Assembly: GCF_014672835.1 (NCBI RefSeq)
Contig: NZ_CP060244.1
Coordinates: 1,777,001-1,841,000, forward strand
Reading direction: 5' to 3'
From: Entomobacter blattae
Lineage (GTDB): Bacteria > Pseudomonadota > Alphaproteobacteria > Acetobacterales > Acetobacteraceae
DNA length: 64,000 bases
A model generated the notes under the pieces. That model searched no databases. It was not told the DNA's origin and saw only the letters and a program-made list of their open reading frames with translations. Both the position numbers and the translations under genes were made by a program. Positions 1 to 8,719 of this stretch are shown here, in pieces (the first letter of the stretch is position 1; each line of letters opens with the position of its first letter).

Positions 1-486
1 TTGCTAAACGCCCTTGCAGGGCAGAATTTTCTGGCACGCACTTCCTCTCGCCCAGGAAGGACACAGCAGCTAAACTTTTTTTCTCTGGCAAACAGATTGG
101 TTCTGGTGGATATGCCTGGGTATGGTTATGCGGAAGCTTCTAAAAAGGTTAAGGAAAGCTGGCAGAACACCATGTTTACTTTCTTACGGGCCAGGCCGGT
201 TTTAAAACGTGTTCTCCTCTTGCTTGATGCCCGTATAGAAGTTAAGCAGAACGATCTGCAGATGATAGACCTGTTAAACCGTGCGGCAGTAAGCTTTCAG
301 GTTATTTTAACAAAGTGTGATAGTCTTTCCCAGCCGGCTCTTGTAGCCAAGACAGGAGAAGTTAATAAAATTGTTGCGAAACAGCCTGCCGCTTATCCGC
401 ACATTATGCTAACAAGCAGCAAGTCAGGGCAAGGTATTGATGAGTTGCGGGCACAGCTTGCGCAATTAGCGATACCACGTTTGTAG
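1..486 (+). CDS. engB: Ribosome-biogenesis GTPase EngB/YihA (5' end missing)
   Basis: C-terminal part of the EngB (YsxC/YihA) GTPase that assists assembly of the large ribosomal subunit. The visible protein starts just after the P-loop, which lies outside the window; the first residues (LNAL) are the end of the G1 region. The G3 motif DMPGYGYA, the G4 motif TKCD and the G5 motif SSKSG follow in order. About 161 of the usual 200 residues are present, so the TTG at position 1 is not the true start. argB follows after 22 bp, suggesting co-transcription. The identification rests on the EngB-specific PGYGYA motif and is secure. Confidence 0.93.
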   Translation: MLNALAGQNFLARTSSRPGRTQQLNFFSLANRLVLVDMPGYGYAEASKKVKESWQNTMFTFLRARPVLKRVLLLLDARIEVKQNDLQMIDLLNRAAVSFQVILTKCDSLSQPALVAKTGEVNKIVAKQPAAYPHIMLTSSKSGQGIDELRAQLAQLAIPRL

Positions 487-508
487 AATTGATTAGAAGC
501 GGGTTAAA

Positions 509-1414
509 ATGAAGTTACAAAGCTCCCATCATCCAGACTACCATGAAGAAGCCGCTGTTTTAGCACGGGCCTTGCCCTTTTTACGCCGCTATGCCGGCGA
601 TACCATTGTTGTAAAATATGGGGGCCATGCGATGAGCAGCCAAACATTGGCTGAGTCGTTTGGGCGTGATATCGCTTTGTTAAAGCAAGTGGGTGTTAAC
701 CCTATTATTGTTCATGGGGGTGGGCCGCAAATTAATGCCATGTTAGAAAAATTGGCTATTACTTCCCAATTTGTTGAAGGACTTCGTGTTACGGATTCTT
801 CTATGATTGGTGTGATAGAAATGGTTCTGTCTGGCACCGTTAATAAACAGGTTGCAGCCCTTATAGGGAGTGCTGGGGCTATGGCCGTAGGAATTTCTGG
901 TAAGGATGGCGGGCTTATCCAGGCCAGGAAATTAAAGAAGCACATAAAAAATACTGCTACAGGCCAAAAACAGGAAGTGGATCTGGGCTTTGTAGGGGTC
1001 CCTGTTAAGATAGATCCTCGGGTGCTCTATGCTCTTTCTGGCTCTGGCCTTATTCCGGTGGTAGCCCCTATTGGTGTGGGGGAGGAAGATAATGAAACCT
1101 ATAATATTAACGCTGATATGGCCGCTGGGGCGATTGCTGGGAGCGTAAATGCCACACGTTTGTTGATGTTAACAGATGTGAGTGGGGTTATGGACCATAA
1201 CGGTAATTTGATTTCTGAATTGACCGCAGAAGAGGCCATTAAGGGCATTGAAAGCGGCATGATTACCGATGGAATGATCCCTAAAGTGGAAACGTGCCTT
1301 GCAGCGGTTAAAGCTGGTGCAAAAGCTGCTGTGATTTTAGATGGCAGGGTGGCGCATGCTTGCTTGTTAGAGCTTTTTACAGCAGCTGGGCCGGGCACTT
1401 TGATAAAAGCGTAA
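509..1414 (+). CDS. argB: Acetylglutamate kinase
   Basis: Phosphorylates N-acetyl-L-glutamate with ATP, the second step of arginine synthesis; cytoplasmic amino-acid kinase fold. The 301-residue length is normal. The N-terminal VKYGGHAM and the VHGGGPQIN glycine-rich motifs bind the phosphates and substrate, and the C-terminal GMIPKVE segment is typical of ArgB. It lies between engB and dapD on the same strand with short gaps, so arginine and lysine/diaminopimelate genes probably share a transcript. No arginine operator was recognised upstream. Confidence 0.95.
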   Translation: MKLQSSHHPDYHEEAAVLARALPFLRRYAGDTIVVKYGGHAMSSQTLAESFGRDIALLKQVGVNPIIVHGGGPQINAMLEKLAITSQFVEGLRVTDSSMIGVIEMVLSGTVNKQVAALIGSAGAMAVGISGKDGGLIQARKLKKHIKNTATGQKQEVDLGFVGVPVKIDPRVLYALSGSGLIPVVAPIGVGEEDNETYNINADMAAGAIAGSVNATRLLMLTDVSGVMDHNGNLISELTAEEAIKGIESGMITDGMIPKVETCLAAVKAGAKAAVILDGRVAHACLLELFTAAGPGTLIKA

Positions 1415-1458
1415 AGATGACTCAAGAATTAAAGTGTTATATCGTAAAGGAGGTTTTT

Positions 1459-2298
1459 GTGGATAATGGAACTTTTCAAAAGCAGATAGAGGCTCTTTGG
1501 GAGAGAAGGGATAATCTGTCCTCTTCAGCAGGTCAGGAAGAAAAAGCAATTATTGAGCGTGTCTTGCTGGCGCTAGATCATGGAAAGTTGCGTGTTGCAG
1601 AACCTTCAGAAAATGGCTGGATTATTCATGAATGGGTCAAAAAAGCAATTTTGCTGTCCTTTCGGGTGAATGACAATAAGGTTATGATAGATGCTGCCCC
1701 GTTTGGATACGACAAGGTCCCTCTAAAATTCAATCGATGGACTGAAAAGGATTTTGCCCAGGCGGGCTTTCGTGTTGTTCCTGGTGCGGTTGTGCGCCGT
1801 TCTGCCTTTATTGCACCAGGGGTTGTGCTTATGCCAAGCTTTGTAAATGTGGGGGCTAGGGTGGATTCTGGCACGATGATCGATACTTGGTCAACCGTTG
1901 GGAGCTGTGCGCAAATAGGGAAGAATTGTCATATTAGTGGGGGTGTGGGCATTGGTGGGGTATTGGAGCCATTGCAAGCTGCCCCTGTTATTATTGAAGA
2001 TGATTGCTTTATTGGTGCCCGCTCGGAAATTGCAGAAGGTGTGATTGTTGAGCGAGGAAGTGTTATTTCCATGGGGGTCTTTATTGGTGCTTCCACCAAA
2101 ATAATCGATCGTAAAACAGGTGAAATCTTTATGGGACGGGTACCAGCCTATTCGGTTGTTATTCCGGGGGTTATGCCCGCTAAAAACACAGCCGAAAATG
2201 GAGAACCATCACCAGGTTTGGCCTGTGCTGTTATAGTTAAGCGGGTTGATGAACGGACCCGCTCAAAAACTTCAATTAATGAATTGCTAAGGGATTAG
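1459..2298 (+). CDS. dapD: Tetrahydrodipicolinate N-succinyltransferase
   Basis: Transfers succinyl from succinyl-CoA to tetrahydrodipicolinate in the succinylase branch of diaminopimelate/lysine synthesis; a left-handed beta-helix trimer. Hexapeptide-repeat sequence is visible from about residue 115 ([29 protein letters not shown]). The frame is open further upstream into argB, but I choose the GTG at 1459 because an excellent Shine-Dalgarno, AAAGGAGG at 1446-1453, ends 5 nt before it. This gives 279 residues, close to the usual 274. An ATG at 1417 is the alternative. dapE, the next enzyme but one in the pathway, follows after 10 bp. Confidence 0.94.
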   Translation: MDNGTFQKQIEALWERRDNLSSSAGQEEKAIIERVLLALDHGKLRVAEPSENGWIIHEWVKKAILLSFRVNDNKVMIDAAPFGYDKVPLKFNRWTEKDFAQAGFRVVPGAVVRRSAFIAPGVVLMPSFVNVGARVDSGTMIDTWSTVGSCAQIGKNCHISGGVGIGGVLEPLQAAPVIIEDDCFIGARSEIAEGVIVERGSVISMGVFIGASTKIIDRKTGEIFMGRVPAYSVVIPGVMPAKNTAENGEPSPGLACAVIVKRVDERTRSKTSINELLRD

Positions 2299-2308
2299 CA
2301 GGAATAAG

Positions 2309-3490
2309 ATGGGCTACTCTTCTGGATCAATTGATGATAATGATGTTGTAGAGTTCGCCCAGGCTCTGCTGAAAAAAGCTTCAGTCACACCGGCTGATGA
2401 GGGCGTGCAGGGTATTCTCATTTCTCAACTTGAGCGTATGGGGTTTTCAGTGACTCTCCTTCCGTTTGGAAGTGGCGAAAAGAAAACCCTGAATTTCTTT
2501 GCCCGGTTAGGAGAGCATTCCCCCCACATCTGTTTTGCCGGTCATACGGATGTTGTTCCCCCCGGAGGAGAAGGGTGGGTTCATGCGCCTTTTTCTGGTG
2601 TGGTAGAAAAAGACATTCTTTATGGTCGAGGTGCTTGTGATATGAAAGGTGGCATAGCTGCCTTTGTCTGCGCTGTTGAGAAGATACTTAAAACCTGGGA
2701 CCGTAGGAAAGGCTCAATAAGTTTTCTTATTACGGGAGATGAGGAAGGAACTGGAGAGTTCGGTACAAAATGTGTGCTGGAATGGATGAAAGCCCAAAAC
2801 CAGATTCCTGATTTTTGCTTGGTAGGGGAACCCACAAATCCCAATATATTGGGAGAAACCATAAAAATAGGCCGTCGGGGAAGCCTGAATGCAAGAGTTG
2901 TTATTAAAGGGGTACAAGGGCATGTGGCTTACCCGCATAGAGCCGATAATCCTTTGCATAAATTAGCCTCATTACTGAATTTTCTTGTCACTCATGAGTT
3001 AGATAAGGGGAATGAATGGTTTGAACCCTCTTCCTTGCAGGTTACCAGCATTGATACAGGCAATGATGTTACAAACCTCATTCCTGGAGAGGTGGAGATT
3101 CGCCTCAATATTCGTTTTAATACAGAGCATACAGGGCAGAGTTTAAAGACGTGGCTGAATGAGAGTATTGAGCGTTTTATACCGCATTATTCTTTAGAGG
3201 TCGCCATAAGTGGTGAGGCCTTTTTAACCCCACTAGGCGTTGAAGTTTCTGAACTCCAGAAAGTCATTCTGGAGCAGACAGGTCGAAATGCTAGACTCGA
3301 TACTGGGGGTGGAACGTCGGATGCACGTTTTATAACACACTATTGCCCAGTCGCTGAGTTTGGTCTTGTGGGGCAAACCATGCATAAGGTTAATGAGCAG
3401 GTTCAGTTGTCAGATCTTAGAGGGCTTGAGACTATTTATCGTCTATTTTTACAGAAAATGTTATGCGGGGCTGGCCATGAAACAGTATAA
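2309..3490 (+). CDS. dapE: Succinyl-diaminopimelate desuccinylase
   Basis: Dinuclear zinc hydrolase (M20 family) that removes succinate from N-succinyl-L,L-diaminopimelate. Metal ligands are visible in order: His in FAGHTDVVPPG, Asp in GRGACDMKGG, the catalytic Glu pair in TGDEEGTG, Glu in VGEPTN, and the C-terminal His in GQTMHKVNE. The 393-residue length is slightly above the typical 375 because of a short N-terminal extension. It sits 10 bp after dapD, a common alphaproteobacterial order. The next gene overlaps its last 14 bp. Confidence 0.95.
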   Translation: MGYSSGSIDDNDVVEFAQALLKKASVTPADEGVQGILISQLERMGFSVTLLPFGSGEKKTLNFFARLGEHSPHICFAGHTDVVPPGGEGWVHAPFSGVVEKDILYGRGACDMKGGIAAFVCAVEKILKTWDRRKGSISFLITGDEEGTGEFGTKCVLEWMKAQNQIPDFCLVGEPTNPNILGETIKIGRRGSLNARVVIKGVQGHVAYPHRADNPLHKLASLLNFLVTHELDKGNEWFEPSSLQVTSIDTGNDVTNLIPGEVEIRLNIRFNTEHTGQSLKTWLNESIERFIPHYSLEVAISGEAFLTPLGVEVSELQKVILEQTGRNARLDTGGGTSDARFITHYCPVAEFGLVGQTMHKVNEQVQLSDLRGLETIYRLFLQKMLCGAGHETV

Positions 3491-4115
3491 ACCAAGATCA
3501 GGGAAGGGCTCTTCTCAGGTTACCCATATCGCTCGTGGTTTATGGGCCTTAGCCCGTGGAAAACCCAACTCTTTTCAGCTTTTGGGAGAGGATAAGGAAA
3601 GTTTTTTACGGGCTCTAGCCCCACATATTGCGTTAATATTAGTAAGTTTTTTTGTAAGATTAAAGTCAGATACAACTTTAATTTCTATAAAATGGGCCCT
3701 TTTTAGCCTTTGTAGCCTGTTGTTTTTTCCTGTGGTGATTCAGCTTCTATCAGGGGTCTTTAAAAGGCGGGAATATTGGCTAAGATTTACAGTTGCGTAT
3801 CTTTGGTCCATCTGGATTGTGGGCTGTGCATTTGCCCTTATTCTTCTTTTAGGGTCACTTTTTGTGCACTCATCTAATCCCCTTATAGTGAAAGCAGCTT
3901 TGATCATTCCTGTCATTTATTCCCTGTGGTTAACATTTTTTATGATTTTAAATGGCCTAAAACTGAAAATGCCCTTTGGAATTTTGTTTTTCTTGTGCCT
4001 CTTTGGAATTAATTTGTTAGGTGGTGTGGCTATGCTTTTTCTTTTTCACAATGAGTTTTTGCATTATCAGGAATTATTGCAGGGGCTACCTCCCATTAAT
4101 GGAATGACCTCGTAA
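3477..4115 (+). CDS. Conserved membrane protein of unknown function
   Basis: A 212-residue protein with five or six hydrophobic helices after a basic N-terminus of about 45 residues. I choose the ATG at 3477, which overlaps the end of dapE by 14 bp, because the longer frame would read through dapE. Translational coupling to dapE is likely. No catalytic or transporter motif was recognised; the fold could be a small Yip1-like membrane protein, but that is a guess. The gene ends 26 bp before the convergent truA stop. Confidence 0.7.
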   Translation: MKQYKPRSGKGSSQVTHIARGLWALARGKPNSFQLLGEDKESFLRALAPHIALILVSFFVRLKSDTTLISIKWALFSLCSLLFFPVVIQLLSGVFKRREYWLRFTVAYLWSIWIVGCAFALILLLGSLFVHSSNPLIVKAALIIPVIYSLWLTFFMILNGLKLKMPFGILFFLCLFGINLLGGVAMLFLFHNEFLHYQELLQGLPPINGMTS

Positions 4116-4141
4116 AGTTCTTTTTCTTGGTGTTATAAGTT

Positions 4142-4966
4142 TCACGATCTTTCTTTATCAACGAGTTGATTGCCTCTTGTGGTTTGGGCGGTGGGGTTTT
4201 CAAAGGGATCTGGTTGATAGCCTATATGAGTCAGGTAGAGTCCGCAAGCTGGGGCGGTGGGACCTGCGGCAGAGCGATTACGGGCTTCTAGCGCACTTTT
4301 CACTTGTAAAGGGTGCCATGTTTTTTCTCCCACCAGCTTTAAAGTGCCCACAATATTCCTTACCTGATGATGCAGAAAAGACCGTGCCGAAATATCAATA
4401 ATAATGCGGTCTTCTTGTTGGATAATGTGAATGTTGCTAATGGAACGAAAAGGCGATTTGGCTTGGCAGGCTGTGGCCCTGAAAGAGGAAAAATCGTGTT
4501 TTCCGATGAGAAACTGTGCCCCTTCAGCCATAAGGTTGGGGTTTAGGGTGCGCTTAACGTGCCAAACTCGGTTTTCGTCTAGAGCTGGGCGAGATGGCCG
4601 ATTGAGAATAATGTAGCGGTAGCTTCGTGAAATGGCAGAAAAACGGGCGCTCCACTCTTTATCCACAGGAGCAGCATCAAGAATAGCAACATTGTGGGGG
4701 ATAAGATGGAAGTTAAGACCATCCCTGATTTTTTTACTATTATAAAAAACAGAGTCTGGGAAATCGAGGTGGGCAACCTGCCCAAGGGCATGGACGCCCG
4801 CATCTGTTCGGCCGGCTGTAATACTGCTCACAGGAATGCCACCGCTAAGCTTTTGGGCTGCTTCTTCTAAAACTTGTTGGATAGATAAGGCACTCTCCTG
4901 GCGTTGCCAGCCAGAAAATGCAGAACCACAATATTCAAGCTTAACAGCCCAGCGGGAAATACCCAT
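4142..4966 (-). CDS. truA: tRNA pseudouridine synthase A
   Basis: Isomerises uridines 38-40 in the anticodon stem of many tRNAs. The catalytic Asp is in the GRTDAGVHALGQ motif near residue 52, and the later SFLHHQVRNIVGTL segment is the family's second signature. The 274-residue length is normal. It is the last gene of a minus-strand def-fmt-truA unit, 49 bp after fmt, an order seen in many alphaproteobacteria. Confidence 0.95.
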   Translation of the reverse strand: MGISRWAVKLEYCGSAFSGWQRQESALSIQQVLEEAAQKLSGGIPVSSITAGRTDAGVHALGQVAHLDFPDSVFYNSKKIRDGLNFHLIPHNVAILDAAPVDKEWSARFSAISRSYRYIILNRPSRPALDENRVWHVKRTLNPNLMAEGAQFLIGKHDFSSFRATACQAKSPFRSISNIHIIQQEDRIIIDISARSFLHHQVRNIVGTLKLVGEKTWHPLQVKSALEARNRSAAGPTAPACGLYLTHIGYQPDPFENPTAQTTRGNQLVDKERS

Positions 4967-5015
4967 AATTATAGTCCCGCTCGGTCAATAAGGAATGGCT
5001 GGAAACATTTTTTAT

Positions 5016-5951
5016 TTATTGTCCCAAAATAGAATGAATTGGCAAGGGATAACCCAGCAGAAACTGAGCTGTAGGAAGCATTTTCCCCCCAGGACGCTGT
5101 AAAGATTCAATTTGAAGGGCTGTGTGCTCACCACAGTAAATGGTTAAGGATTCATCTATTATGGTGCCGGGGGTATGAGCAGTCATACCATGGGGAAGAG
5201 GAACAGGCTTTACACGGCTTATTTTAAGAACTTCCCCCTTATAGTGGGTATAAGTTCCGGGCCATGGGGTAAAGGCTCGTACTTGTCTATCAATCTGTTC
5301 TGCTGGGTGTGCCCAATGAATGGCACCATCCTGTTTAGTAAGGCGAGGGGCATAGATTACTCCATCGTCAGGTTGGGGGGTGGGGGTGGGCCATATTTGT
5401 AAAACCTGTAAGAGAAGAGACGCTCCCAGCTCTGAAAGCGTATCATGAAGGGTTTGGGCGGTTGTAGTGGGTGTAATAGCAACCTGGTCTTGTAAAAACA
5501 CTGGCCCTGTATCGAGTCCTTCCTCCATTTTCATAATGGACACACCACTTTCTTGATCCCCTGCAAGGATAGAAGACTGAATAGGGGAGGCTCCACGCCA
5601 ACGAGGTAAAAGACTGGCGTGAATATTCAGGCACCCTTTGGGAGGAATGTTTAAAACCTCCTTTGGTAGAATAAGCCCATAGGCGGCCACCACAATAACA
5701 TCAGGCTTGAGCGCTAAAAGATGGACTTGCTCTTCAAGGTTGTTTTTAAGTTTGAGTGGAGATCTGATTGGAAGCGAAAGTTTTTCGGCATAGGATTGTA
5801 CTGCTGAAGGAATAACCTTATATCCTCGTCCTGCTTTACGGGGAGGTTGGGTATACACACACGCTATTATGTGGCCCTTTTCATGTAGGGTTTTCAGGGC
5901 GGGGACAGCAAAGTCTGGCGTTCCCATATAAACAATTTTTAATTTTGCCAT
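5016..5951 (-). CDS. fmt: Methionyl-tRNA formyltransferase
   Basis: Formylates initiator Met-tRNA using 10-formyl-tetrahydrofolate. The N-terminal YMGTPDFAVPAL motif, the catalytic NIHASLLPRWRGASPIQ segment (Asn and His) and the downstream Asp region are clear, followed by the C-terminal OB-fold part. Length is 311 residues, as expected. Its start codon abuts an inverted fragment of hsp20 (see 5951-6118), and that fragment supplies the purine-rich GAGGGA sequence lying 7 nt before the ATG, which probably serves as the ribosome binding site. It is flanked by def upstream and truA downstream. Confidence 0.95.
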   Translation of the reverse strand: MAKLKIVYMGTPDFAVPALKTLHEKGHIIACVYTQPPRKAGRGYKVIPSAVQSYAEKLSLPIRSPLKLKNNLEEQVHLLALKPDVIVVAAYGLILPKEVLNIPPKGCLNIHASLLPRWRGASPIQSSILAGDQESGVSIMKMEEGLDTGPVFLQDQVAITPTTTAQTLHDTLSELGASLLLQVLQIWPTPTPQPDDGVIYAPRLTKQDGAIHWAHPAEQIDRQVRAFTPWPGTYTHYKGEVLKISRVKPVPLPHGMTAHTPGTIIDESLTIYCGEHTALQIESLQRPGGKMLPTAQFLLGYPLPIHSILGQ

Positions 5952-6118
5952 GCAGCTATCCCTCTATGCAAAAAAACCTATTTTGCGACTCTTCATTCTG
6001 TCGGCCACGAATAACAAGCTGATTATCTTCTTGTGTTATTTGAAGGTCTTCCATCATGAACCCTGCAATCGCAAGAGTAATACGAAGGGCCGTTGAGCTT
6101 AGCTGTTCGATATTATAA
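5951..6118 (-). pseudogene. Inverted partial copy of hsp20 filling the def-fmt spacer
   Basis: Read on the minus strand, these 168 bp match hsp20 positions 7012-7180 with only six substitutions and one deleted base. All six substitutions (codons for Glu, Ser, Ala, Ile, Thr, Ala) are synonymous in the hsp20 frame. The deletion shortens a GGG run to GG and shifts the frame to a stop a few codons later. The copy begins 5 bp after the def stop and ends at the fmt start, so it forms essentially the whole spacer. The synonymous-only pattern suggests the copy derives from a gene that was under selection as protein, or has been homogenised by gene conversion. Confidence 0.9.
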
Positions 6119-6123
6119 AGAGA

Positions 6124-6669
6124 CTAAGCTGCTGAAGAGGAAAGAAGCTTTTTGCGTTTTTGCATTTTCTTCATGATCATATCGCGTTTCAGTTTAGAAA
6201 TATGATCGATAAACAAGATCCCATCTAAATGGTCTAGCTCATGCTGAATACATGTGGCTAAAAGTCCATCGGCTTCTAATTCCTGAAGGTTAAACTTTTC
6301 ATCCTGAAACCGTACCTTAATAGCAGCCGGACGTGTGACCTCCTCAAACTGGTCAGGAATGGAAAGACAGCCTTCACGATGACTATTAATTTCTTCAGAA
6401 AAAGAGATAATCTCAGGGTTGATAAATATACGTGGGTCTGCGGTATCGTCTCTCATGAGATCGATTACGAAAAATCGCAAGCTTATGCCCACCTGGGGAG
6501 CTGCCAGGCCAATGCCTTGTGCCTGGTACATGGAAGAAAACATGGAAGGGAGGATTTGACTGACAGTTTTATAATCTGCCTCTGTTATCCTTTCAGCCTT
6601 CTTCCGCAAAACAGGATGGGGAACAGTTAGAATCTGCAGTTGGTCTTGGTGAGTCATCGGTGTTTGCAT
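6124..6669 (-). CDS. def: Peptide deformylase
   Basis: Iron-type hydrolase that removes the formyl group from nascent N-terminal methionine; it works in sequence with fmt. The three family motifs are present: GIGLAAPQVG, EGCLSIP (metal-binding Cys) and QHELDHLDG (the HExxH metal site). At 181 residues it is a normal type I enzyme with a lysine-rich C-terminal tail. It is flanked by an inverted pair of hsp20 sequences: the fragment at 5951-6118 on one side and hsp20 itself on the other. Confidence 0.96.
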   Translation of the reverse strand: MQTPMTHQDQLQILTVPHPVLRKKAERITEADYKTVSQILPSMFSSMYQAQGIGLAAPQVGISLRFFVIDLMRDDTADPRIFINPEIISFSEEINSHREGCLSIPDQFEEVTRPAAIKVRFQDEKFNLQELEADGLLATCIQHELDHLDGILFIDHISKLKRDMIMKKMQKRKKLLSSSAA

Positions 6670-6802
6670 TTCTGTCAGAAGATTAAGAACAGGTTCTTTG
6701 ATCCTTATTTATATAGAGCGTTTTTTAGTGAATATCTAGATCGGTGTGAGAAGAGTAAAGGTTTTCTGGGTAGGATATGATAAAGTTTTTGAATATTTTG
6801 TA

Positions 6803-6830
6803 CTTGTATGCAAAGCCTATATACCCATAT
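6803..6830 (+). promoter_or_regulatory. Possible heat-shock (RpoH-type) promoter of hsp20
   Basis: CTTGTA at 6803-6808 and CCATAT at 6825-6830, separated by 16 bp, resemble the CTTG / CCCATAT elements of alphaproteobacterial sigma-32 promoters. A start near 6837 would leave a leader of about 74 nt before hsp20. Seen by eye only. Confidence 0.45.
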
Positions 6831-6881
6831 TATGACAAGAGATTCATTGCTGTTAAAACAGGATGGATCGAAAATGATTGT

Positions 6882-6900
6882 CTCGCTCAATAGGGAGGAG
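6882..6900 (+). promoter_or_regulatory. ROSE-like RNA thermometer hairpin over the hsp20 ribosome binding site
   Basis: CTC at 6882-6884 pairs with GAG at 6898-6900 and CTC at 6886-6888 pairs with GAG at 6895-6897, leaving G6885 bulged. The strand opposite the Shine-Dalgarno contains TCGCT, matching the UYGCU signature of ROSE elements, in which a bulged G faces the ribosome binding site. The loop is AATAGG. The hairpin hides the GGGAGGAG that lies 10 nt before the hsp20 ATG. Such elements control small heat-shock genes in many alphaproteobacteria; function here is inferred. Confidence 0.6.
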
Positions 6901-6910
6901 GCGTACATAT

Positions 6911-7435
6911 ATGTCAGGACGATTGTTTACATCACCTTTATTTCTCGGCTTTGACCATTTGGAAGAAATGCTAGAGCGTGCAGAAAAAGTTACTTCCGAT
7001 GGTTACCCGCCTTATAATATCGAGCAGCTAAGTTCAACGGCTCTTCGTATAACCCTTGCGATTGCAGGGTTCATGATGGAAGACCTTCAAATAACACAAG
7101 AAGATAATCAGCTTGTTATTCGTGGCCGACAGAATGAAGAGTCGCAAAATAGGGTTTTTTTGCATAGAGGGATAGCCGCAAGACAATTTCAAAAAGCTTT
7201 TGTTTTGGCAGAAGGCATTGAAATTAGTGGCGCTTGGATGGATAATGGCCTACTGCATATTGATATTATAAGACCGCAACCCGAGGTGCGGATTAAACGT
7301 ATTAAGATAATGCAGGGAAAGCAACCGACCCGGTCAGTGAGCACCTCTCCGAAGATTGATGCTCAGATTTCAGAGGTTGAAGAGGTCATGCTGCCAAAGC
7401 ATAGGGCCGTACGGGCTTTGGGCGATAGAGAATAG
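6911..7435 (+). CDS. Small heat-shock protein, Hsp20/alpha-crystallin family
   Basis: ATP-independent holdase chaperone that binds unfolding proteins. The 174-residue protein has an N-terminal arm with FDHLEEMLER, an alpha-crystallin domain from about residue 38 (YNIEQLSSTALRITLAIAGF), and the ALAxG-type segment replaced by the FVLAEGIEISGAWMDNGLLHI stretch. An IKRIKI sequence near residue 133 resembles the IxI/V docking motif, followed by an unusually long acidic tail. The ATG at 6911 is chosen because it follows a strong SD that is part of a ROSE-like hairpin. A 169-bp central section is duplicated in inverted orientation between def and fmt. Confidence 0.92.
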   Translation: MSGRLFTSPLFLGFDHLEEMLERAEKVTSDGYPPYNIEQLSSTALRITLAIAGFMMEDLQITQEDNQLVIRGRQNEESQNRVFLHRGIAARQFQKAFVLAEGIEISGAWMDNGLLHIDIIRPQPEVRIKRIKIMQGKQPTRSVSTSPKIDAQISEVEEVMLPKHRAVRALGDRE

Positions 7436-7487
7436 AGATGGTGTGTGTCCACTTATTGTTTCTGACATTCCATTAGGGGTAATTATA

Positions 7488-7751
7488 ATGAAGAATTCAA
7501 CGCCTGGTTATAAAAATAATGTCCAAAAAGGTGATCATTCCGTAGCCGTCGATATTCGTCACCTGACCGATAATCAGTTAAAATCTCTTGGTATGGCACA
7601 GATGGCGTATGTAAAATCTGTTGTTGTGGATGGAGAAGCTGCTTTTGCTATCCATGCGGCAGATGGCACACCCATGGCCTTAGCTGGTGATAAAGCCACA
7701 GCATTTGCAGCGATTATTCAACAGGAAATGCTCCCTACCCTTGTTCACTAA
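7488..7751 (+). CDS. DUF1150 family protein
   Basis: Small 87-residue protein of the DUF1150 family, which in alphaproteobacteria typically sits next to hsp20 genes. Family-like features are the central region RHLTDNQLKSLGMAQMAYVKSV and the C-terminal half containing HAADGTPMALAGDKATAF. I use the ATG at 7488; the frame is open upstream but would overlap hsp20. The gap from hsp20 is 52 bp, so both may be induced together. Its function is unknown; a chaperone-related role is only suggested by context. Confidence 0.85.
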   Translation: MKNSTPGYKNNVQKGDHSVAVDIRHLTDNQLKSLGMAQMAYVKSVVVDGEAAFAIHAADGTPMALAGDKATAFAAIIQQEMLPTLVH

Positions 7752-7783
7752 AAAATGAGTTCGTGGGAATCCGGGGGGATAAG

Positions 7784-7817
7784 AAAAAAGGGTGTAGAAA
7801 ATTCTATGCCCTTTTTT
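7784..7817. terminator. Bidirectional hairpin terminator
   Basis: AAAAAAGGGTGTAG and CTATGCCCTTTTTT form a stem with two G-U pairs and a small loop, T-rich on both strands. It lies between the convergent DUF1150 gene and hpf and could serve both. Confidence 0.8.
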
Positions 7818-7859
7818 GTATGCTTAAAAATTAGTCTGCTTAATTAAAGAGTGGTTTTC

Positions 7860-8477
7860 TTAACGTTTTTGGGCAGCGCTCGTATCGATCCAGCTAATAT
7901 TGCCATCCATGCGCTTGTAGAGGATACTGATCTGATTATTGGCCTTATTTCTGAAAATAAGAAGGTTTTGGTCTGCCAGGTCAAAGCGCATCAGAGCTTC
8001 ATCAATATTCAGTTGTACAATTTCTGTAGGGTACTCAGTAATAATTTGAGTGTGGGAATCTACTTGGTTTGTTGGCAGGTTGGCTTCATTGTCATTTTGT
8101 TGAGCATCGGCCTTATCAAGATCCTGCTTAAGAATATATTCTTTCGCCATCTCATTAATAGCATCGCTCATGGAAAGAGTACGCGCATGGTTGCTAATTC
8201 GTTTATGGTAACGCCTAAGCCGTTTAGCGATATGTTCTGCAGCATCATCGAAAGCAGCAATGGCATCAGTTCCTTCACCTTCGCCACGGAGAAGAAAACC
8301 ATTCCCCACATAGACATTGATATCACAGGTAAAAAATGAACGTTCTTTGCTAAAAGTCACTTTAGCGTCTATGGCTTTATCAAAGTATTTTTCAATGATG
8401 GCGTCTAGATGGGTACTAACCTGGTTTTGTAGACTTTCTGAAAGGTCAATCTGTTTACCGGAAATCTGAAGTTTCAT
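7860..8477 (-). CDS. hpf: Long-form ribosome hibernation promoting factor
   Basis: Binds the 30S subunit and promotes 100S dimer formation or silencing of ribosomes in stationary phase. The N-terminal S30AE domain (residues 1-100) has the usual MKLQISGKQIDLSESLQ start, and a C-terminal domain (from about 150) carries FDLADQNLLIFRNKANNQISILYKR, typical of long HPF. Length 205 is normal. In many proteobacteria hpf follows rpoN downstream of lptB; here no rpoN lies between lptB and hpf, only about 240 bp of non-coding DNA. Confidence 0.93.
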   Translation of the reverse strand: MKLQISGKQIDLSESLQNQVSTHLDAIIEKYFDKAIDAKVTFSKERSFFTCDINVYVGNGFLLRGEGEGTDAIAAFDDAAEHIAKRLRRYHKRISNHARTLSMSDAINEMAKEYILKQDLDKADAQQNDNEANLPTNQVDSHTQIITEYPTEIVQLNIDEALMRFDLADQNLLIFRNKANNQISILYKRMDGNISWIDTSAAQKR

Positions 8478-8719
8478 ATGATCGTTTCCCCGCTACTATT
8501 TTGATAAGTAACGTAAAATATAAAGGTTTAAGAAAGTTTTCAAAAACATCTTATGACAATATCATAAAGAGAAACCCTGAAATAGGGATAAAAGTTCTTT
8601 TCTTTTGTGACGAAATTATGCCTAAAAAAACTCTAGCAAAATAATATCTGTTCGCCCACCCTAAAATAGGCAATAAGTTGAGACGAGAAGGAGAATTTAT
8701 AGTAGAGTATAATGAGGGT

